From Rattus norvegicus (Eukaryota; Chordata; Mammalia; Rodentia; Muridae), in assembly GCF_036323735.1 (NCBI RefSeq), contig NC_086023.1:11798501-11862500 (forward strand): a stretch of 64,000 nucleotides of DNA, written 5' to 3'. The notes under the pieces were generated by a model that was not told the DNA's origin, searched no databases, and saw nothing but the letters and a program-made list of their open reading frames with translations. The stretch's first letter is position 1; every line of letters begins with the position of its first letter. Both the position numbers and the translations under genes were made by a program. This document shows, one piece after another, positions 1 to 12,689 of this stretch.

Positions 1-244
1 TATTAGAGATGTATATCAAGACGGGCAGCTAAAAAGCCTTCTCTGTTTAAATGGCTGGTCCATCTCTTAAAAACATTGATCATTTCCTGCAGAATGTGGC
101 AGCAGAGGTGAGAAGGTGGAATAAAAAGTAAAAGAAAGAAAAGAAAAGAAACAAACAAAACAGAACAAAAATACCCCTACCATACCTGTCACTCAGAGAA
201 TGCAGTAAAGGAGCACAATGGCTTTCTCACCAATTATGGAACCT
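1..244. other. No feature recognised
   Basis: Non-coding sequence with an A-rich run (AAAAG/AAAC type) at about 120-172. No gene or recognisable repeat seen. Confidence 0.5.
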
Positions 245-470
245 CGAAAGGTGATGGCTCAGCAGTTAGGAGTTCATAATGCTTTTGAAGAAGAGTCGTG
301 TTTGGATTCCAGCACCTATGTTGGGTGACTCACTACCTCCTCTAATTCCAGCTCTCATGATCTTATGCTTTCTTCTGGTTTCTATGGGTACCTGCATTCA
401 TGTGTTCATACCCATTTGTAGATTCACAGCACTTGCACTCACAAATAGAAATAAAATAAAAATATAATAC
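245..470 (+). repeat. B3-type SINE
   Basis: The start resembles the tRNA-derived head of B2/B3 SINEs (a 'gatggctcagcagtta' box-A-like motif). It is followed by the B3 body motif 'attccagcacc', a pyrimidine-rich middle and an AATAAAATAAAA tail at about 450-465. It is diverged, so this is an old copy. A 62-codon open frame inside it is chance. Confidence 0.7.
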
Positions 471-1264
471 TTCTTGTTTTTAAAAAATGTTTGCCCCTTT
501 AAGGTAAGGGCCACAAATATTTGATGTTGCTAAAAAGTATAATCTTGAATTAAATGTGTAACAGATCAAGCAGAAAAAGGTCCTAAGCTGTTTCTTTACT
601 TGCATTTAAAAATCCTTCTTCCATTTTCTCCTCTGTTTTTACTTTTCTTTTCTTTTCTACTTCATAATTATGGTAAAAGGCTTAAAACAAAACAAAACAA
701 AAAGCCTCCCCCTATAATGTCATGGTTTTGTTTGCATAAACCAGTCAAACTTCCTTATGAAGTTTTAGAGAAGTTGGCTATCTGAAAGCTCCAAGAGCAC
801 AGTCCTGGGAAATAAGGGTTTGGGTGGGACCCACAGATTATCTTTCCCACACATTTTAAAAAGTCTAATAAATGACCAGGGTTTCTTTCAAACAGCCAGT
901 TCTCTTGGTATAATTCCATTGACCTAGTTTGTTATACAAACAAGATGCTCATATGTTTGATCAATGGTATTAGATTTTCCTTTTCTTTCATGATAGTTGT
1001 TACCATTATCTATTCTTAAAAAATAAAAACAGAAGTTCCAATTCTAATCTTCTTAAACCAACAGCTCATCTAACTATTAAAAATAGATTTTCTTTTCTGA
1101 TGAAAATTATGCAGAAACACAATGAAACACCCTTTTCCTGCCTGGGTGTTCCTAGCATAGTTAAAGAGGCACCAACTCTAATAAACTCAGTGAGGGTGTT
1201 AGTTCTCAAATATCAAATATTTGTGGCTCCTTCCTTAAAGGGATATAAGTTCTCTTTTAAAATA
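471..1264. other. No feature recognised
   Basis: AT-rich non-coding sequence. Two short open frames (600-785, 1100-1327) have no recognisable motif and low-complexity composition. Nothing else supported. Confidence 0.45.
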
Positions 1265-1267
1265 TTG

Positions 1268-1440
1268 TACTTTTATTTGCTTGTATGTGCAAATGCTCTG
1301 AGCCTGTGTATTGGTATGAACACATGAATGCAGGTACCCAAGGCAGTCAGAAGAAAGCATAAGCTCGCTGGAGCTAGACTTAGAGGTGCTTGTGAGCTAC
1401 CCAACATAGGTTCTGGAATCCAAATACAGGTCTTCTGCAA
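1268..1440 (-). repeat. B3-type SINE, reverse strand, degraded
   Basis: Read on the minus strand it repeats the order seen in the B3 copy at 245-470: head, 'attccagaacc' region, 'agcttatgctttcttctg' middle and 'gtacctgcattcatgtg' end. The last segments are close in sequence to that copy, so the two are inverted B3 relatives about 1 kb apart. Confidence 0.65.
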
Positions 1441-2089
1441 AAACAGAATGAACTCCTGACTGATGATCCATCTAATTGCTACAACTCACGTTCCCTAAAA
1501 CAGCAGATATGAAGGATAACATCCTGAGCCTAAAGGATAACATTTGAAACTGAAGTGTCAGCAGGATTTGTTCCTTGTGTGTGTTGGGGGGTGGGGGAGC
1601 ATAATGAGAATTCCATGCCACTTTGCTAATCTGTGACTGCCATGCAGGTTTTAAGACTTTTTTTGTGTAACTCCAGCCTTTGCCTGTTATTACACAGAAT
1701 TTTCCTAGTGTCTCTGTACAAACACTTGTGTTCTTGTAAAGACACCAGCCAGACTTGACAGAGTCAGTGACCACATTTCTAGATCTATTCACAACCACAT
1801 TTATCGGGTTACATGTCTTTTAGTGACAACCCATCTTAGTGGGTTTTAAGAACATTTGTTTATATATACTGTTATACAACTCCTAAATTTCAATACCAGG
1901 AAAACCAATAATCTGGCAAAGAAAATGGTTAACTTACTCCAAACACATATATAATCAAATGAACACTTTATAACAGGCATGCATCAATAGATTTTTACTT
2001 CTTGTTATGCATATTTCAAATTATAATTTATATATTTGTAATTTTTATATGTAATTCATAATAAACTGTGCTCATTATATATATTTATA
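1441..2089. other. No feature recognised
   Basis: Non-coding, increasingly AT-rich. A 108-codon minus-strand frame (1472-1798) shows no family signature and overlaps a G-rich run; not supported as a gene. Confidence 0.4.
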
Positions 2090-2132
2090 TAAATCACACA
2101 CACATATACTTATATATATATATATATATATA
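2090..2132. repeat. (CA)n/(TA)n microsatellite
   Basis: Short CA steps followed by uninterrupted TA steps at about 2113-2132. Prone to melting and length variation. Confidence 0.9.
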
Positions 2133-2211
2133 ATTTTAAAGACTAAAGGTATTCTGCAAAATAGGTCTGGGCTGTTGGCCATGCTGGTGCTATATATGAA
2201 AATTGGTATTG

Positions 2212-2550
2212 TGACCCTATTATGATGGTTTGTATATGCTTGGCCCAGGGAATGGCACTATTTGGAGGTTTGGGCTTGTTGGAGTAGGTGTGTCATTGTG
2301 AGCATGGGTTTTAATACCCGTGTCCTAGCTGCCTGGAAGTAAGTATTCCAGTAGCCTCCAGATACAGATGTAGAACTCTCAGCTCCTCCTGCACCATGCC
2401 TTCATGGAGACTGCCATGTTCCCACCTTGATGATAATGGACTGAACTTCTGAACCTGTAAGCCAGCCCCATTTAAATGCTATCCTTAGAAGAGTTCCTGT
2501 GGTCTTGGTGTCTGTTCACAGCAGTCAAACCCTAACTAAACAGCTGCTTT
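2212..2550 (+). repeat. Rodent medium-reiteration repeat (RMER1-like)
   Basis: The run from 'gatggtttgtatatgcttgg' through 'tagaactctcagctcctc', 'gatgataatggactgaac', 'cctgtaagccagcccca' to 'aaaccctaactaa' matches a widely dispersed rodent repeat that I recall as an RMER-class element. The block is nearly full length and not coding. The family name is from memory. Confidence 0.55.
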
Positions 2551-4888
2551 GGTCTCCTGAACAGAAGCAAGTTAAAGCATGTGGTTAGTGTTATCAGTAA
2601 TTTAGATTCTGCCATGAACTCTGACCTTATTGAAGGCTTGTCAAAAATGGTTCTGAGCTTTTTGTTCTAGTGTCTCCCCCACCCCTATACACACACTTGT
2701 GGAGATGCTCTAAACCACCACTCCCTCCAACCCCAGGCTGCTATGTACTAGATATATCATCTCCCAAGTTTCCATGAATGAACATATTATATAAAACTTT
2801 GTCAAATTCAGAATTAATACTTTAACACAATGATGTCATAGGTGCTAGTTCGTACTTCAACCAGTAGGCATGGGTGTCATAGATGAAGTTTGGTTATGTC
2901 ACTGTTGGTAGTGCTAATTCACATACAAGCATCTTAGATACACTAGCTTACAGGTCAATGAGTAATGATGTCATTTTTCTTTCTTCATTTACTAGAAAGT
3001 ATGGATCCATTCAGAGAAGCCCATCTTTATTGCAGCTCTTATACTACTTTGAGTCATTCATAGAGAAAAGTCAAGAGAAATATTTATTTCCTTCTGTTAC
3101 CATTGTTCACACTCTTGAGGTAGTCCCCTCCACATGTGACTGAATGAAGATAGTGAGGATTGCAGCTGTGTACACATCTAAGGGATGTTCTCATAGATTG
3201 AAACATACCTATATTATTCTGTAACACTCAACATCTCATTATAGATACCCAGCTTATTTGCTCTTTGTCCAGAGGGAACATCTTTGACTTGGTTCTTTAC
3301 TTATAACCAAACAACATGCCAAAGCTCTCTGGTGTCTCTGTGCCAGGATTTGGAATCAGTCATATTTTGGAAGATCCAGTCTTTCATGGTCTCTATCTTA
3401 CGAGTATCTGTTCATAGTTGTTCTGGTATTCAACTGTGTTTTGCACAGTGTTTTCATCCATCTGTATTTTAGAAAGGGCATTTCCCCTCTAAAGTAAAGA
3501 TTATGATAGATGTAGCAGAAACCTTGTTATCTGAGTGCTCAGATAAAATGCAGATACTTGGCTATAACAATCACAATGATATTTAATATTAAAATGTAAT
3601 AAGAGAACTAAATGGTGGGTTGAAATGTTCCCCTAGACAGCAGGCTAGAGCCTCATATCCTCGTAAAACATAGGTGGAGGTTTATAAGAGTTGATTTTCT
3701 TTAGCTATGATGGTAGGGCAACTGTAAACACACTCATGGACAATCAGCCAACAGTCTTTGAACATACTAGCACACACCAATATTTCTGTTTGTTGATTTT
3801 AAATCACAATATTAAGCTAGTCTTAAATATACCATGGTTTATGTGATGCATATTCTAGGTTCATCAAGTGATCCATCTGTCCCTTCTTTCTTTCAGCATA
3901 GAGAGGGCAGAAAGCTCAGGTGCACAGGAGACATGAAGATGAGGGACTTTTAGGATGGTAAGGCTACATGAAAACATTTCTAATAACATCTAAGATTTAT
4001 AACACACAATCTAAGGAACAGGAGAAAAATCAAGTATATTTATTCTTCTGACCCTCTGGTAAAGAGTAATTCAAATATATAATAAACTATGATCTTTTTT
4101 TTATTTAGCTGGTAATGACAGAGTATGGAAAAAGAGAAAATCACATTAATAAAAAAAAAAGCACATAATTCAATGGAAACAGTATAACTTTGAATTAAAG
4201 AAGGAAAATCGGGGCTTTATCTGCAAAAACTGTGAGCCCTTTAAATGCAAAGTGCCAGACATCTGGTTGCTACAGCCTCCGGGCCACAGTAATAAGCAGG
4301 CAAGAAAAGGGACTATGTCATTCTCACAGGCCCTGACCTCAGACTTGACAGAGAGCCAAAGTGTTTTAGTACTTGGCAATGTTATTTTATTGACACATGT
4401 CAAATAATTTTAATTTATGGCTGTATATTCCCACATCTTGAGGCTCAGCTCTGCAACACACAATGTGATCAGCTACAATAGCAATGTGTCGTGCTAGAGC
4501 CAAGTGAGGCAATAACTTCACCTTTATATTGGGACTTACGAGGTAAAGGGAGGAGAAGCTTTAAATGTTTGATTGCTCTACTAGTGCTATGGCCTGTGAA
4601 CATGCATACAGACTTACTATACTCAGTTTGAAACTTTTAAATAATCAAACTTACAGCTTAATTTCACAGACGATGAGAACGAAATGTGTCATATGCAGAA
4701 ATGTGAAGCCTCCTCAAGATATACATGCCAATATTAAGGATGTTCAAGGAGAGAGCCATCTTTATTAGACAGAGTAAATGCAACATGTGGTGTCATCACT
4801 GTTGACCACAGTCATATTCATCTTCATGAGTGAACTAATTTTACATTTTAATCAATAACTTTGTTATTATTAATAAATACACATTGAA
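2551..4888. other. No feature recognised
   Basis: About 2.3 kb of non-coding, AT-rich sequence. Short open frames at 2883-3143, 3284-3472, 4170-4403 and 4565-4768 lack domain-like composition. No SINE or LTR signature was recognised. Confidence 0.4.
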
Positions 4889-4889
4889 A

Positions 4890-5158
4890 AATATCTTCTG
4901 CAGGGGAAAGGACACCAATTGGTTATCTAGTACCCAATGGTCAGCCCTGAAAACAATACAAGTAGCATTAAAATGGCCAGAGAAGGTTGTATTTATGTAT
5001 TTAGTAAAACATGTTTATATAGACATATTTTTATAACATTGATTAGTGAAGAGAGAGGCCACAAACTTGGAAGAGAGCAAGGAAAGGGTACATGGAAGGG
5101 TTTGGAGGGGGGAGAAGGAAAGGAAGAAATGATGTAATTGTATTATAATCTTGAAAAA
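4890..5158 (+). mobile_element. Old (Lx-type) L1 3' end
   Basis: Contains 'ccaattggttatctagtac', 'ggtcagccctga', a purine-rich block (about 5085-5130) and the terminal 'gatgtaattgtattataatc' followed by an A-run. This order is the 3' UTR of the older murine Lx class of L1. 5'-truncated, 3' UTR only. Confidence 0.7.
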
Positions 5159-5289
5159 AAGTCTAAAATGTGCAATATGATGTGCTAACAGACAACTTTA
5201 CTTTTGAATGTCAGTGTATTTAAGACATAAAAGGAACAAATGGACTACTATGGAACCTTAACAAAGAGCGCAGCTCAAAAAGTCTTGTA

Positions 5290-5718
5290 AGATTCCAAGT
5301 TTGCGGCAGGGCAGCCTTGGGGACCCTTCTGGTCTTCATCTGAGCCCATAGCTGGGGCTGTACCACAGCCCTCGGAAATAAAACCTACCCACAGAGAGCT
5401 GGTCCGCCAGGAGCACTCTTCCCCCTAAGCCCACAGCCTACAGGTAGGACCCTACTTTCTCTCCATTGACTGTCTAAGGAGACAACTGTGAGGAGCACAT
5501 GGGGCATGGGAACTGCAGGGCAGCTTAGGAGAGGACCCTTTAGGTTTCTATCTGTGCCATAGCTGGAGCTGTTCCATAGCTTTCAGACACAAAACCTGCC
5601 TGCAGAGAGCTGGTCTACCAGGAACATTCTCACTCCTAAGATCACAGGCTTACAGGCCCACAAGAGGGACAAGGTCCAGACAGAGACAGCAAGACCAAGT
5701 AACGTCATAGATAACCAG
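5290..5718 (+). promoter_or_regulatory. L1 5' UTR with two tandem monomers
   Basis: Two related copies of a roughly 211-bp unit lie head to tail. The motif 'gagagctggtc' occurs at 5394 and 5605, each preceded by a 'tagctgg(g/a)gctgt' stretch and followed by 'accaggagcactct' or 'accaggaacattct', then 'cctacagg' or 'cttacagg'. Tandem promoter monomers of about 200 bp are the hallmark of rodent L1 5' ends (F-type monomers are about 206 bp). The unit differs from the 5' UTRs of the L1s at 28.7 and 33.0 kb, so this element is from another lineage. Promoter activity today is unlikely. Confidence 0.65.
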
Positions 5719-6077
5719 ATGGCTAGAGACAAACATAATAATCTAATAAACAGAAACCAAGACTACTTGGCATCATAATAACCCAGGTCTCCCACCACAG
5801 CAAATACTGGATATCTCATCACACTGGAAAAGCAAGATTTGGATTTAAAATCACATCTCATAATGATGATAAAGGATTTTATGAAGGACATAAATAACTC
5901 CCTTAAAGAAATACAGGGCAACACAGGTAAAAAAGTAGAAGCCCTTAAGAGGAAACACAAATATCCCTTAAAGAATTATAGGAAAATGCAACCAAATAGA
6001 TAAAGAACTTGAACAAAACCTTCCAGGATCTAAAAATTGAAATAGAAACAATAAACAAATCACAAACGGAGACAATC
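5719..6077 (+). pseudogene. L1 ORF1, 5' part only, inactivated
   Basis: The ATG at 5719 starts an MARDK-type N-terminus related to the intact ORF1 at 33776. About 115 codons of the N-terminal and coiled-coil region can be followed, with an early in-frame TAA (about 5776) and frame changes. The RNA-binding RRM and C-terminal domain are missing because the sequence jumps to ORF2 at about 6077. Confidence 0.75.
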
Positions 6078-7534
6078 ATGGACAAGAACTTCAAGTCTCT
6101 AAAGAAAGAAATTGAAGATCTCAGAAGATGAAAAGATCTCCCATGCTCATGGATTGGCAGGATTAATATAGTAAAAACAGCCTCTTGCCGAAAGCAATCG
6201 ATAGATTCAATGCAATCTCTATCAAAATTCCAACTCAATTCTTTATAGAATTAGAAATACCAATTTGCAAATTCATTTGGGAAAGCAAAAAACAGGATAG
6301 AAAAACTATCCTCACCAATAAAAGAATTTCTGGGAAAATCATCCTTGACCTCAAGCTATACAGAGCAATAGTGATAAAAACTGTATGGTAATGGTACAGA
6401 GACAGGTAGGTAGATCAATGGAATAGAACTGAAGACCCAGAAATGAACCCACACACCTATGGTCACTTCGTCTTTGACAAAGGAGCTAAAACTATCCAAT
6501 GGGGGAAAAAACAGCATGTTCAACAAATGGTGCTGTTTCAACTGGTGGTCAGCATGTAGAAGAATGCAAATCAATCCATTCTTATCTCCTTGTACAAGGA
6601 TCAAGTCCAAGTGGATCAAAGACCTCCACATAAAACCAGATACACTGAAACTAATAGAAGAGAAATGGGGAAGAGCCGTGAACAGATAGGCACAGGGGAA
6701 AATTTCATGAACAGAACACCAATGGCTTATGCTCTAAGATTAAGAATTGACAAATGGGATCTCATAAAGCTGCAAAGCTTCTGTAAAGCAAAGGACTCTG
6801 TCAATAGGATAAAATGGCAACCAACAGTTTGGAAAAAGGTCTTTACCAATCCTACATCTGATAGAGGGCTAATGTCTAATATATACAAAGAACTCAAGAA
6901 GTTCGACTCTAGAGAATCAAATAATCTTATTAAAAATGGGTTACAGAGCTAAAAAAATATTCAAATGAGGAATAGGCTGTGAAGCACCTAAAGTAATGTA
7001 CCACATCCTTAGTCATCAGGGAAATGCAAATCAAAACAACCCTGAAATTCCACCTCACAGCAGTCAGAATGGCTAAGATCAAAAACTCAAGTGGCAGTAG
7101 ATGCTGGCGAGGATGTGGAGTAATAGAAACATTCCTTTGGTTTTGGTGGGATTGCAAGCTGATACAACCACTGTGAAATTCAGTCTGGTGGTTCCTTAGA
7201 AAATTGGACATGGTACCACCTGAAGCCCCAGCTATAACACTCCTCGGCATATACCCAAAAGTTGCTCCAACATATAACAAGGATACATGCTCCACTATGT
7301 TCATAGCAGCCTTATTTATAATAGCCAAAAGCTGAAAAAACCCAGTTGTCCTTCAACAGAGGAATGGATACAGAAAATGTGGTACATCGACACAATGGAG
7401 TACTACTCAGCTATCAAAAACAATGACTTCATGAAATTCTTAGGCAAATGGAACTAGAAAATATCATCCTGAGTGAGGTGAACCAGTCACAAAAAAATAC
7501 ACATGATACGAATTCATCAATAAGTGGATATTAG
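6078..7534 (+). pseudogene. L1 ORF2, C-terminal third only, inactivated
   Basis: Begins with 'acaagaacttcaag', equivalent to about codon 785 of the ORF2 at 34912, just beyond the reverse transcriptase core, and runs to the ORF2 stop region 'ggatattag' (7526-7534). Endonuclease and reverse transcriptase domains are absent. Frames are broken repeatedly (fragments at 6185, 6459, 6590), so no product is expected. The Cys-rich region (about 7095-7160) is recognisable. Confidence 0.8.
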
Positions 7535-7755
7535 CCCAAAAGTGTGTAATACCTAAGAAAAAATTCACAGATCATATGAAGCTGAAGAAGAAGGAAGACC
7601 AAAATGTAGATGCTTCATTTTTTCTTAGAAGAGAGGAGAAAATACTCACAAGAGAAAATACTGGGGCAAAGAGTAGAACAGGGACTGAAAAAAGGGTCAT
7701 CCAGAGACTGCCCCACCTGGGGATCCATCCATATGCAGTTACCATACCCAGTCAC
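7535..7755 (+). mobile_element. L1 3' UTR, truncated
   Basis: Follows the 3' UTR of the other L1s ('catatgaagctgaagaag', 'gaccaaaatgtagatgcttc', 'ctgccccacct') but stops before the polypurine tract and A-tail. Sequence beyond about 7755 is unrelated, so the true 3' end has been lost. Confidence 0.65.
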
Positions 7756-8359
7756 TCGAGCCTGAGACAGACTCATGTGATCCCTGCCAGGGACTGCTTC
7801 TGCAAGAGCTCCCAGGAGCTCAAGAGTGCCAGCTTACAGTTATAACTGTGGAGTCTCAGTAATGATTGGAAAACTTGCCTGCTCTCCTCCCATGGCCTCC
7901 ACATGCTCACACACAGTAAATATATCTGAACACACAGACATACGCACACATACCCACTGACATACACACAGACAGACACACACATGTGCACATGAACATA
8001 AATATGTATGCAAACATGTAAACAGAACACATATATACACATACAAAAAAAACAGTATTCATTGACCATAGGAAAACTTTACAAGGTATATACAAATATT
8101 AAATTGTACTTATGATATTGGTTATGCTGTAACCAGCTTTATTTTTAAAAAATAAAGTATTCTTCATCACATTGATATAAAGAATGATTCCAAGTTTGGG
8201 GGTTGTTAATATGCTTCCCAGGGCAGGCTTCTTGCTCAAGGGTGGCTTTACCTACACAAAATGCAGACCATGGGTTTTTGGATGCCTATTTTTTGGTATA
8301 TGGTTTGGTGTTTTTATTGTTGTTATTGTTGTTTGCTTTTTGTTTTGTTTGGCTTTTTT

Positions 8360-8360
<1 letters not shown>
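7756..8360. repeat. CA-rich degenerate tract and unrecognised sequence
   Basis: Positions 7900-8040 are imperfect CA/CATA repeats; they create several overlapping minus-strand open frames (7773-8095) of Cys/Val/Tyr-rich peptides that are repeat artefacts. The rest (7756-7900, 8041-8360) is not recognised; 7860-7920 resembles the CA-rich tail of a B4-family SINE. Confidence 0.5.
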
Positions 8361-8411
<51 letters not shown>

Positions 8412-8421
8412 ACACACACAC
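8361..8421 (+). repeat. (CA)n microsatellite
   Basis: About 30 CA units with a single TA interruption near 8407. All three frames stay open and generate His/Thr repeat peptides, which are not genes. A purine-rich block follows (8422-8465). Potential Z-DNA former. Confidence 0.95.
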
Positions 8422-9984
8422 CGGAAGGGGTGGGGAGGGAGAGGAAAAGAGAGAGGGAGGGAGGTTGGTTAGTTGAATATATATGGAGGATCTGGAAGGA
8501 CTATGAGAAGAAGAATGAATGTGTCCAAAACATATTCATGACAACTTTTGAAAAGAATAAAAATATAATAAAGGTAAATAAAATTCAGGAATAATTTATA
8601 AAATGATTGGACCTGAGGGAATGACTGTATTTTTTAGTTTACTGTTGTGAGTTTGGGATAGTGTCACCTAAGGAGCCATGTGTCTAATGTTTGATTCTGA
8701 GGGTAGTGCTACAGGGAACTCATTAGACCTTTACCTAGGAAAGTGTCATGGGAGGCCCTTAGACAAGTCCTAGGAAGGAGTTGCTGAAAACAAGATCTGT
8801 CTTCTCCTGCTCTGCTTCCTAGCCCATGGTGGGAATAGAGACTCTGCTGTGCATTTTGTAATTACATGCTGCCCCCATGAAAAGCCCACAGAAGGACTGT
8901 GAGATCTTCGGAAAGACCCTCCAAAATGATGAGTTAAAATAACCACTTTTGTTTGTATGCTAATTGCCTCATTATAGGTGATACTCAGTAACCATAAGAC
9001 TAGCTTCAGGAAGAAAAAACACACAGCAAGTACGGAGATATTGATAAAATATTCATTGTTCTACTGTCTGTAACATAACAGTCTGTACCCCCTCCCAACA
9101 GCTGGGTACAGTGGATGACTCAGGTGCACGGAAGGTCACCTTAGATTGGAGATATAGAACGGTGTAGACAGGAGGATGATTGACAAGCAGAAACCTGGAG
9201 AATGCCTTTTGAGAGTCATCTAATGTATAATTTCCATACTGTTTGAAAGCTGATTGTGTACTTTTGGAGACATGCATGCTGTGATGGGCATCGTGTATGA
9301 GAGAATCCACAGACGATAGGCAACCTCAGAGGGATGTATGCAGACTCATTCATACTCATTATTCATGACAGTTGCACACACACAATGAGGTATTTTAGAA
9401 ATTCTTCAGGGTTTAAGGGTTATTTGATTTTATTTTACTGGAAACAAACAGCTTTTCTCCTTTAAAAACTGCTTATTTAGAAAGAGAAATTATTCTCTGA
9501 AGCAGAGCACCATGGCTTCTAGTTAGGGCCCTGAAAATGGTGAAACGGAATAATGCTGACTACTTATTGCTACATCATACAAAATGACCTGTGTGATAGT
9601 GATATCACTTAAACATGTTGTCATCCCAACTAAGCTAGTCCCAAATTTTGAGGCAATAAAAAAAATCATGTGATTTTCACTTAGTATAATAGGCTCTGTC
9701 TTCAGCTTAGATGAAATATAGGACAAAGAGCAAAAGGTGGGCCACTTGACTTAAGGCAGCAAACCATTTTTTTCTGAATCTGAAAGTATATATTACACAC
9801 TTTTTTGAGTAAAATATTGCTAGGAGATGATACAGAACCAAATTATTAATCACTAAAATTCTTTTTCCTTACCAAGTGTGAAAGAAGTGTTTTGATAGAA
9901 TAATTTTATTTTTAAATCTTTGAAAACTCCTTTAAATATAGGGAAGAATTGTTCCTTTACATATTTGGCATGGATTTTTCCATA
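8422..9984. other. No gene; possible old repeat remnants
   Basis: 8422-8580 is purine-rich, ends in an A/T-rich 'aataaaaatataataaa' stretch and resembles an old L1 3' end, without proof. 8640-9010 resembles a rodent MER-class repeat end ('gagttaaaataaccactttt'), unverified. 9011-9984 shows nothing recognisable; open frames at 9053 and 9523 (minus) lack features. Confidence 0.35.
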
Positions 9985-10065
9985 AATAAATATTTCTATG
10001 TATTCAATACATATTTTTCTGATTTTCCACTATGCCAGGCACTGTTTTATGCTTTAGGGATCCAC
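9985..10065 (+). repeat. Possible L2-type LINE 3' fragment
   Basis: 'ccactatgccaggcactgtt' followed by 'atgctttagggatccacaga' fits the 3' end consensus of the ancient mammalian L2 LINE. Very short and diverged. Confidence 0.35.
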
Positions 10066-12689
10066 AGACACTGAAAAGTGAAATGCCATGCGAATGGGCT
10101 TCAGAGGCAGGGCCATATGGAATAAATGGCGGCATGAAGTATTTGGAGACACAGGAGGAAAGAGGTTTCACGCAGGGGGGCAGGGTGAAGAAGGAGAGCC
10201 CCAAAGAAATGCTTCTTGAATTTGTTTTCAAGAGTTCCATGTGGTTTTCAAGCATGGAGCAGAATAAGTTGTATAAAAATAAAGTTGATATGATTCAGTA
10301 TAATCAGATTATATGATGGAGAGAGGAAGAGATGGCCCAGGGGACTCAAGAATCCAAGTCAGTCATGAAAAGCTTCAGTATTGTAGCAAAGAGTCTGCAA
10401 GATAGAGATTATTCTCTGCTTGGAGCATTCTACTTCCGGTGTCATTCTTCAGCAATTCCTACCCAGCCTGCTTAGTACAATAATCTCATCATGAAAGCCA
10501 CTAATGTCTTAGCCAGTGTATAAAATATTGTCATGTAAATGTTGATACGTAGATCAAATTGCAGATAAACTGTGGGAGATCAGAGATAACATTTTATCAA
10601 AAGATGCTGTATCCTTGTTATAAAAAAAATAATTGTGAGGCTGGAACAATTAAATTTTACTAGTACTTTCATTAAGTGGGTTATGATTGAATGGTTTTTA
10701 GAAGGACATTTGTTTCCCACCTGCTTTTCCCTTCAAAGATCTATTTTTCTTGGCAGCATCACACCAAGAGATCTGGCTCCATATGAAGTTTGCATTTCCA
10801 TTAATTCTGAAAAAAAAAAATACGGGCAAGTTTAACACATGCTTAAATGTTAGTTAGGGTTGCACTTTTTATAGGTCTTCAGCACAGGTGTATTTGGTTT
10901 GCATTGGTCATTAAGTATGACACACTGTTATTTTAAGCAGCGATATTTTTCTTGCTAAAAATATATTAAACACGTATAGGAATGGTTTTGTATACTTTCT
11001 TCTGGCTGAGATTGTTGAAATGTTATAGAAATTAAGTCAATCTCATCTTCGTGAGTTGTAATTCAAAAAGGTTGCTTGTGGTATCATTTGTTCTCTCCCT
11101 TAGGAAAATATAATTAATAACATCTGTGCTATATTAACAAAGTTAAGTAAACTCACCAGCGTATACTTGAAGTCCAAGTTACGGTTTCAATGGGGATGGT
11201 TGTCTCATTTTTTTCAACATGTGTTACCTCGCTGATGCATTGCGATGTCTCCTGGCAAGCCCTTAGTACTCTAAGTGCTCTCTGTGGAGATGAAGTGCTG
11301 GGCACTATGGAGATGATAAAAGTTAAGCATTCACTCCTGGGAAGCAAGACGTGTTTTAAAATGTCACACACAGTAAGCATTGGCATCCAGACAATCTTGT
11401 GCAAACTCTTTACTTCCCAGTTGAGAAAGCTTTAGCCCAAGGGGAGTGACTTAAGCAGAACTGGTTAGGACAGCAAAAGTGGAGAGCCACAGTTGTCTCC
11501 AAATGGCGAACAACAGGAGCAGGTGTAAGTGTTCCTGCTCAGATGGCAGGCATCCTGGGAAATGTGAGACCCGTAACCACACAGCTCTCAGAAGAGAGAG
11601 GAAGCCTCCTCAACAGAGGTATTCCAGAGAAGGATATCCGCGGCTGAGTTGAGGAGCTCAGAGCCTCAGCCCCACTCCACTTCTTTGATTATTCACTTCT
11701 CTTCATTGCTTCCTGGCTTCTTCTGATGACAGAGTCACACCAGGCAAAAAATTTTCATAAAAGAGATTTTTGGAGGGATGAATTCATGGGGATGAGGGAT
11801 GAATCCAGAGGTGGCCTGCAACAGGGAACTGATCAAAGGACAGGGCTTATATGAGTCCTATTTAGGATCTCTCAGGGCGTGGAGCTTATCAGGGCAAAGA
11901 TTTCCAGAGTGAGGATTGGTGGGATTTCAAGCAGCCAACCCATGGGCCCAAGGCAAGGAAAAAGGGACATGAAAAAAGCCACCAATCCTTGAGTTCTCTA
12001 ATCACAGGACACTGAATTAGGAAAACAGTCAGTTTGGGGCCACTCTGAGTTACATGGTGGCTTTTGAGTCAGCTTGAGTTACATTATAGCAGTTGTAAAC
12101 AAACAATGTAAAAAAGGAAAGAAGATCTATTAAAAACTTTTGTGGAAGCGCCTGCCCCAGTCATGCTAGGTGGGGCAGCCAGAAGAAAGACACTCAATTG
12201 GAGCTATCTTCTACAGGTGCCACTATGATGGACAGATGTGTAACAGAGAGATGGGAAAGAAGGAATATGTGGTAGAAAGATGGACAGAAAGCAAAGCCAT
12301 AGAGTTCATTCACTGTGAGGAAAGGTGCAAGTGTAAACTTGATGGAGGGGAGGAACAGGCCTGTATGAGGAAGTTGTGGTGAGCTCCTGGCCTGGACTGC
12401 TGCCAACGGTCATGTATGGGTCTATGGTCCTGTTGCAGCTGGGGTCCATGTCGATTGTGGCCTGAGTTACTACTAAAGGCCAAGTGGATGTCCCTGGTCT
12501 GGTCTGACACACGAAACACTGTATTGAGCTGGCCCCATCCCTTGCATGGGCAGCATGCTAGAGTTGACCCTGATTTTGGTGGCTGCACTTAAGAACTTTC
12601 ACTCATTTTGCCTGTTCTATCACCTATTGGAGCTGATGTAGTAGATGAAAAAGGAGTTTTACACTTAAGGGTATGTAGGCCAGGGAAAG
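10066..12689. other. No gene recognised
   Basis: About 2.6 kb, apparently non-coding. Short opposing open frames (10004-10316, 11153-11435, 12170-12588) have no family signature. Around 12380-12540 there is a degenerate internal repetition (gcc(a/g)...catgt...ggtc(t/c)) resembling the imperfect units of the rodent MurSatRep1 satellite-like repeat; this is a weak suggestion. The remainder is unrecognised. Confidence 0.35.

Noticed and set aside
6060..6100. Splicing as origin of the ORF1-to-ORF2 junction
   Set aside because: The intact L1 copies have no GT donor directly after the ORF1 breakpoint and no evident acceptor context, so a deletion or template jump is more likely.
7773..8594. Several overlapping open frames of Cys/Val/Tyr-rich or His/Thr-rich peptides
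   Set aside because: They arise from CA and TG simple repeats, which lack stops in all frames.
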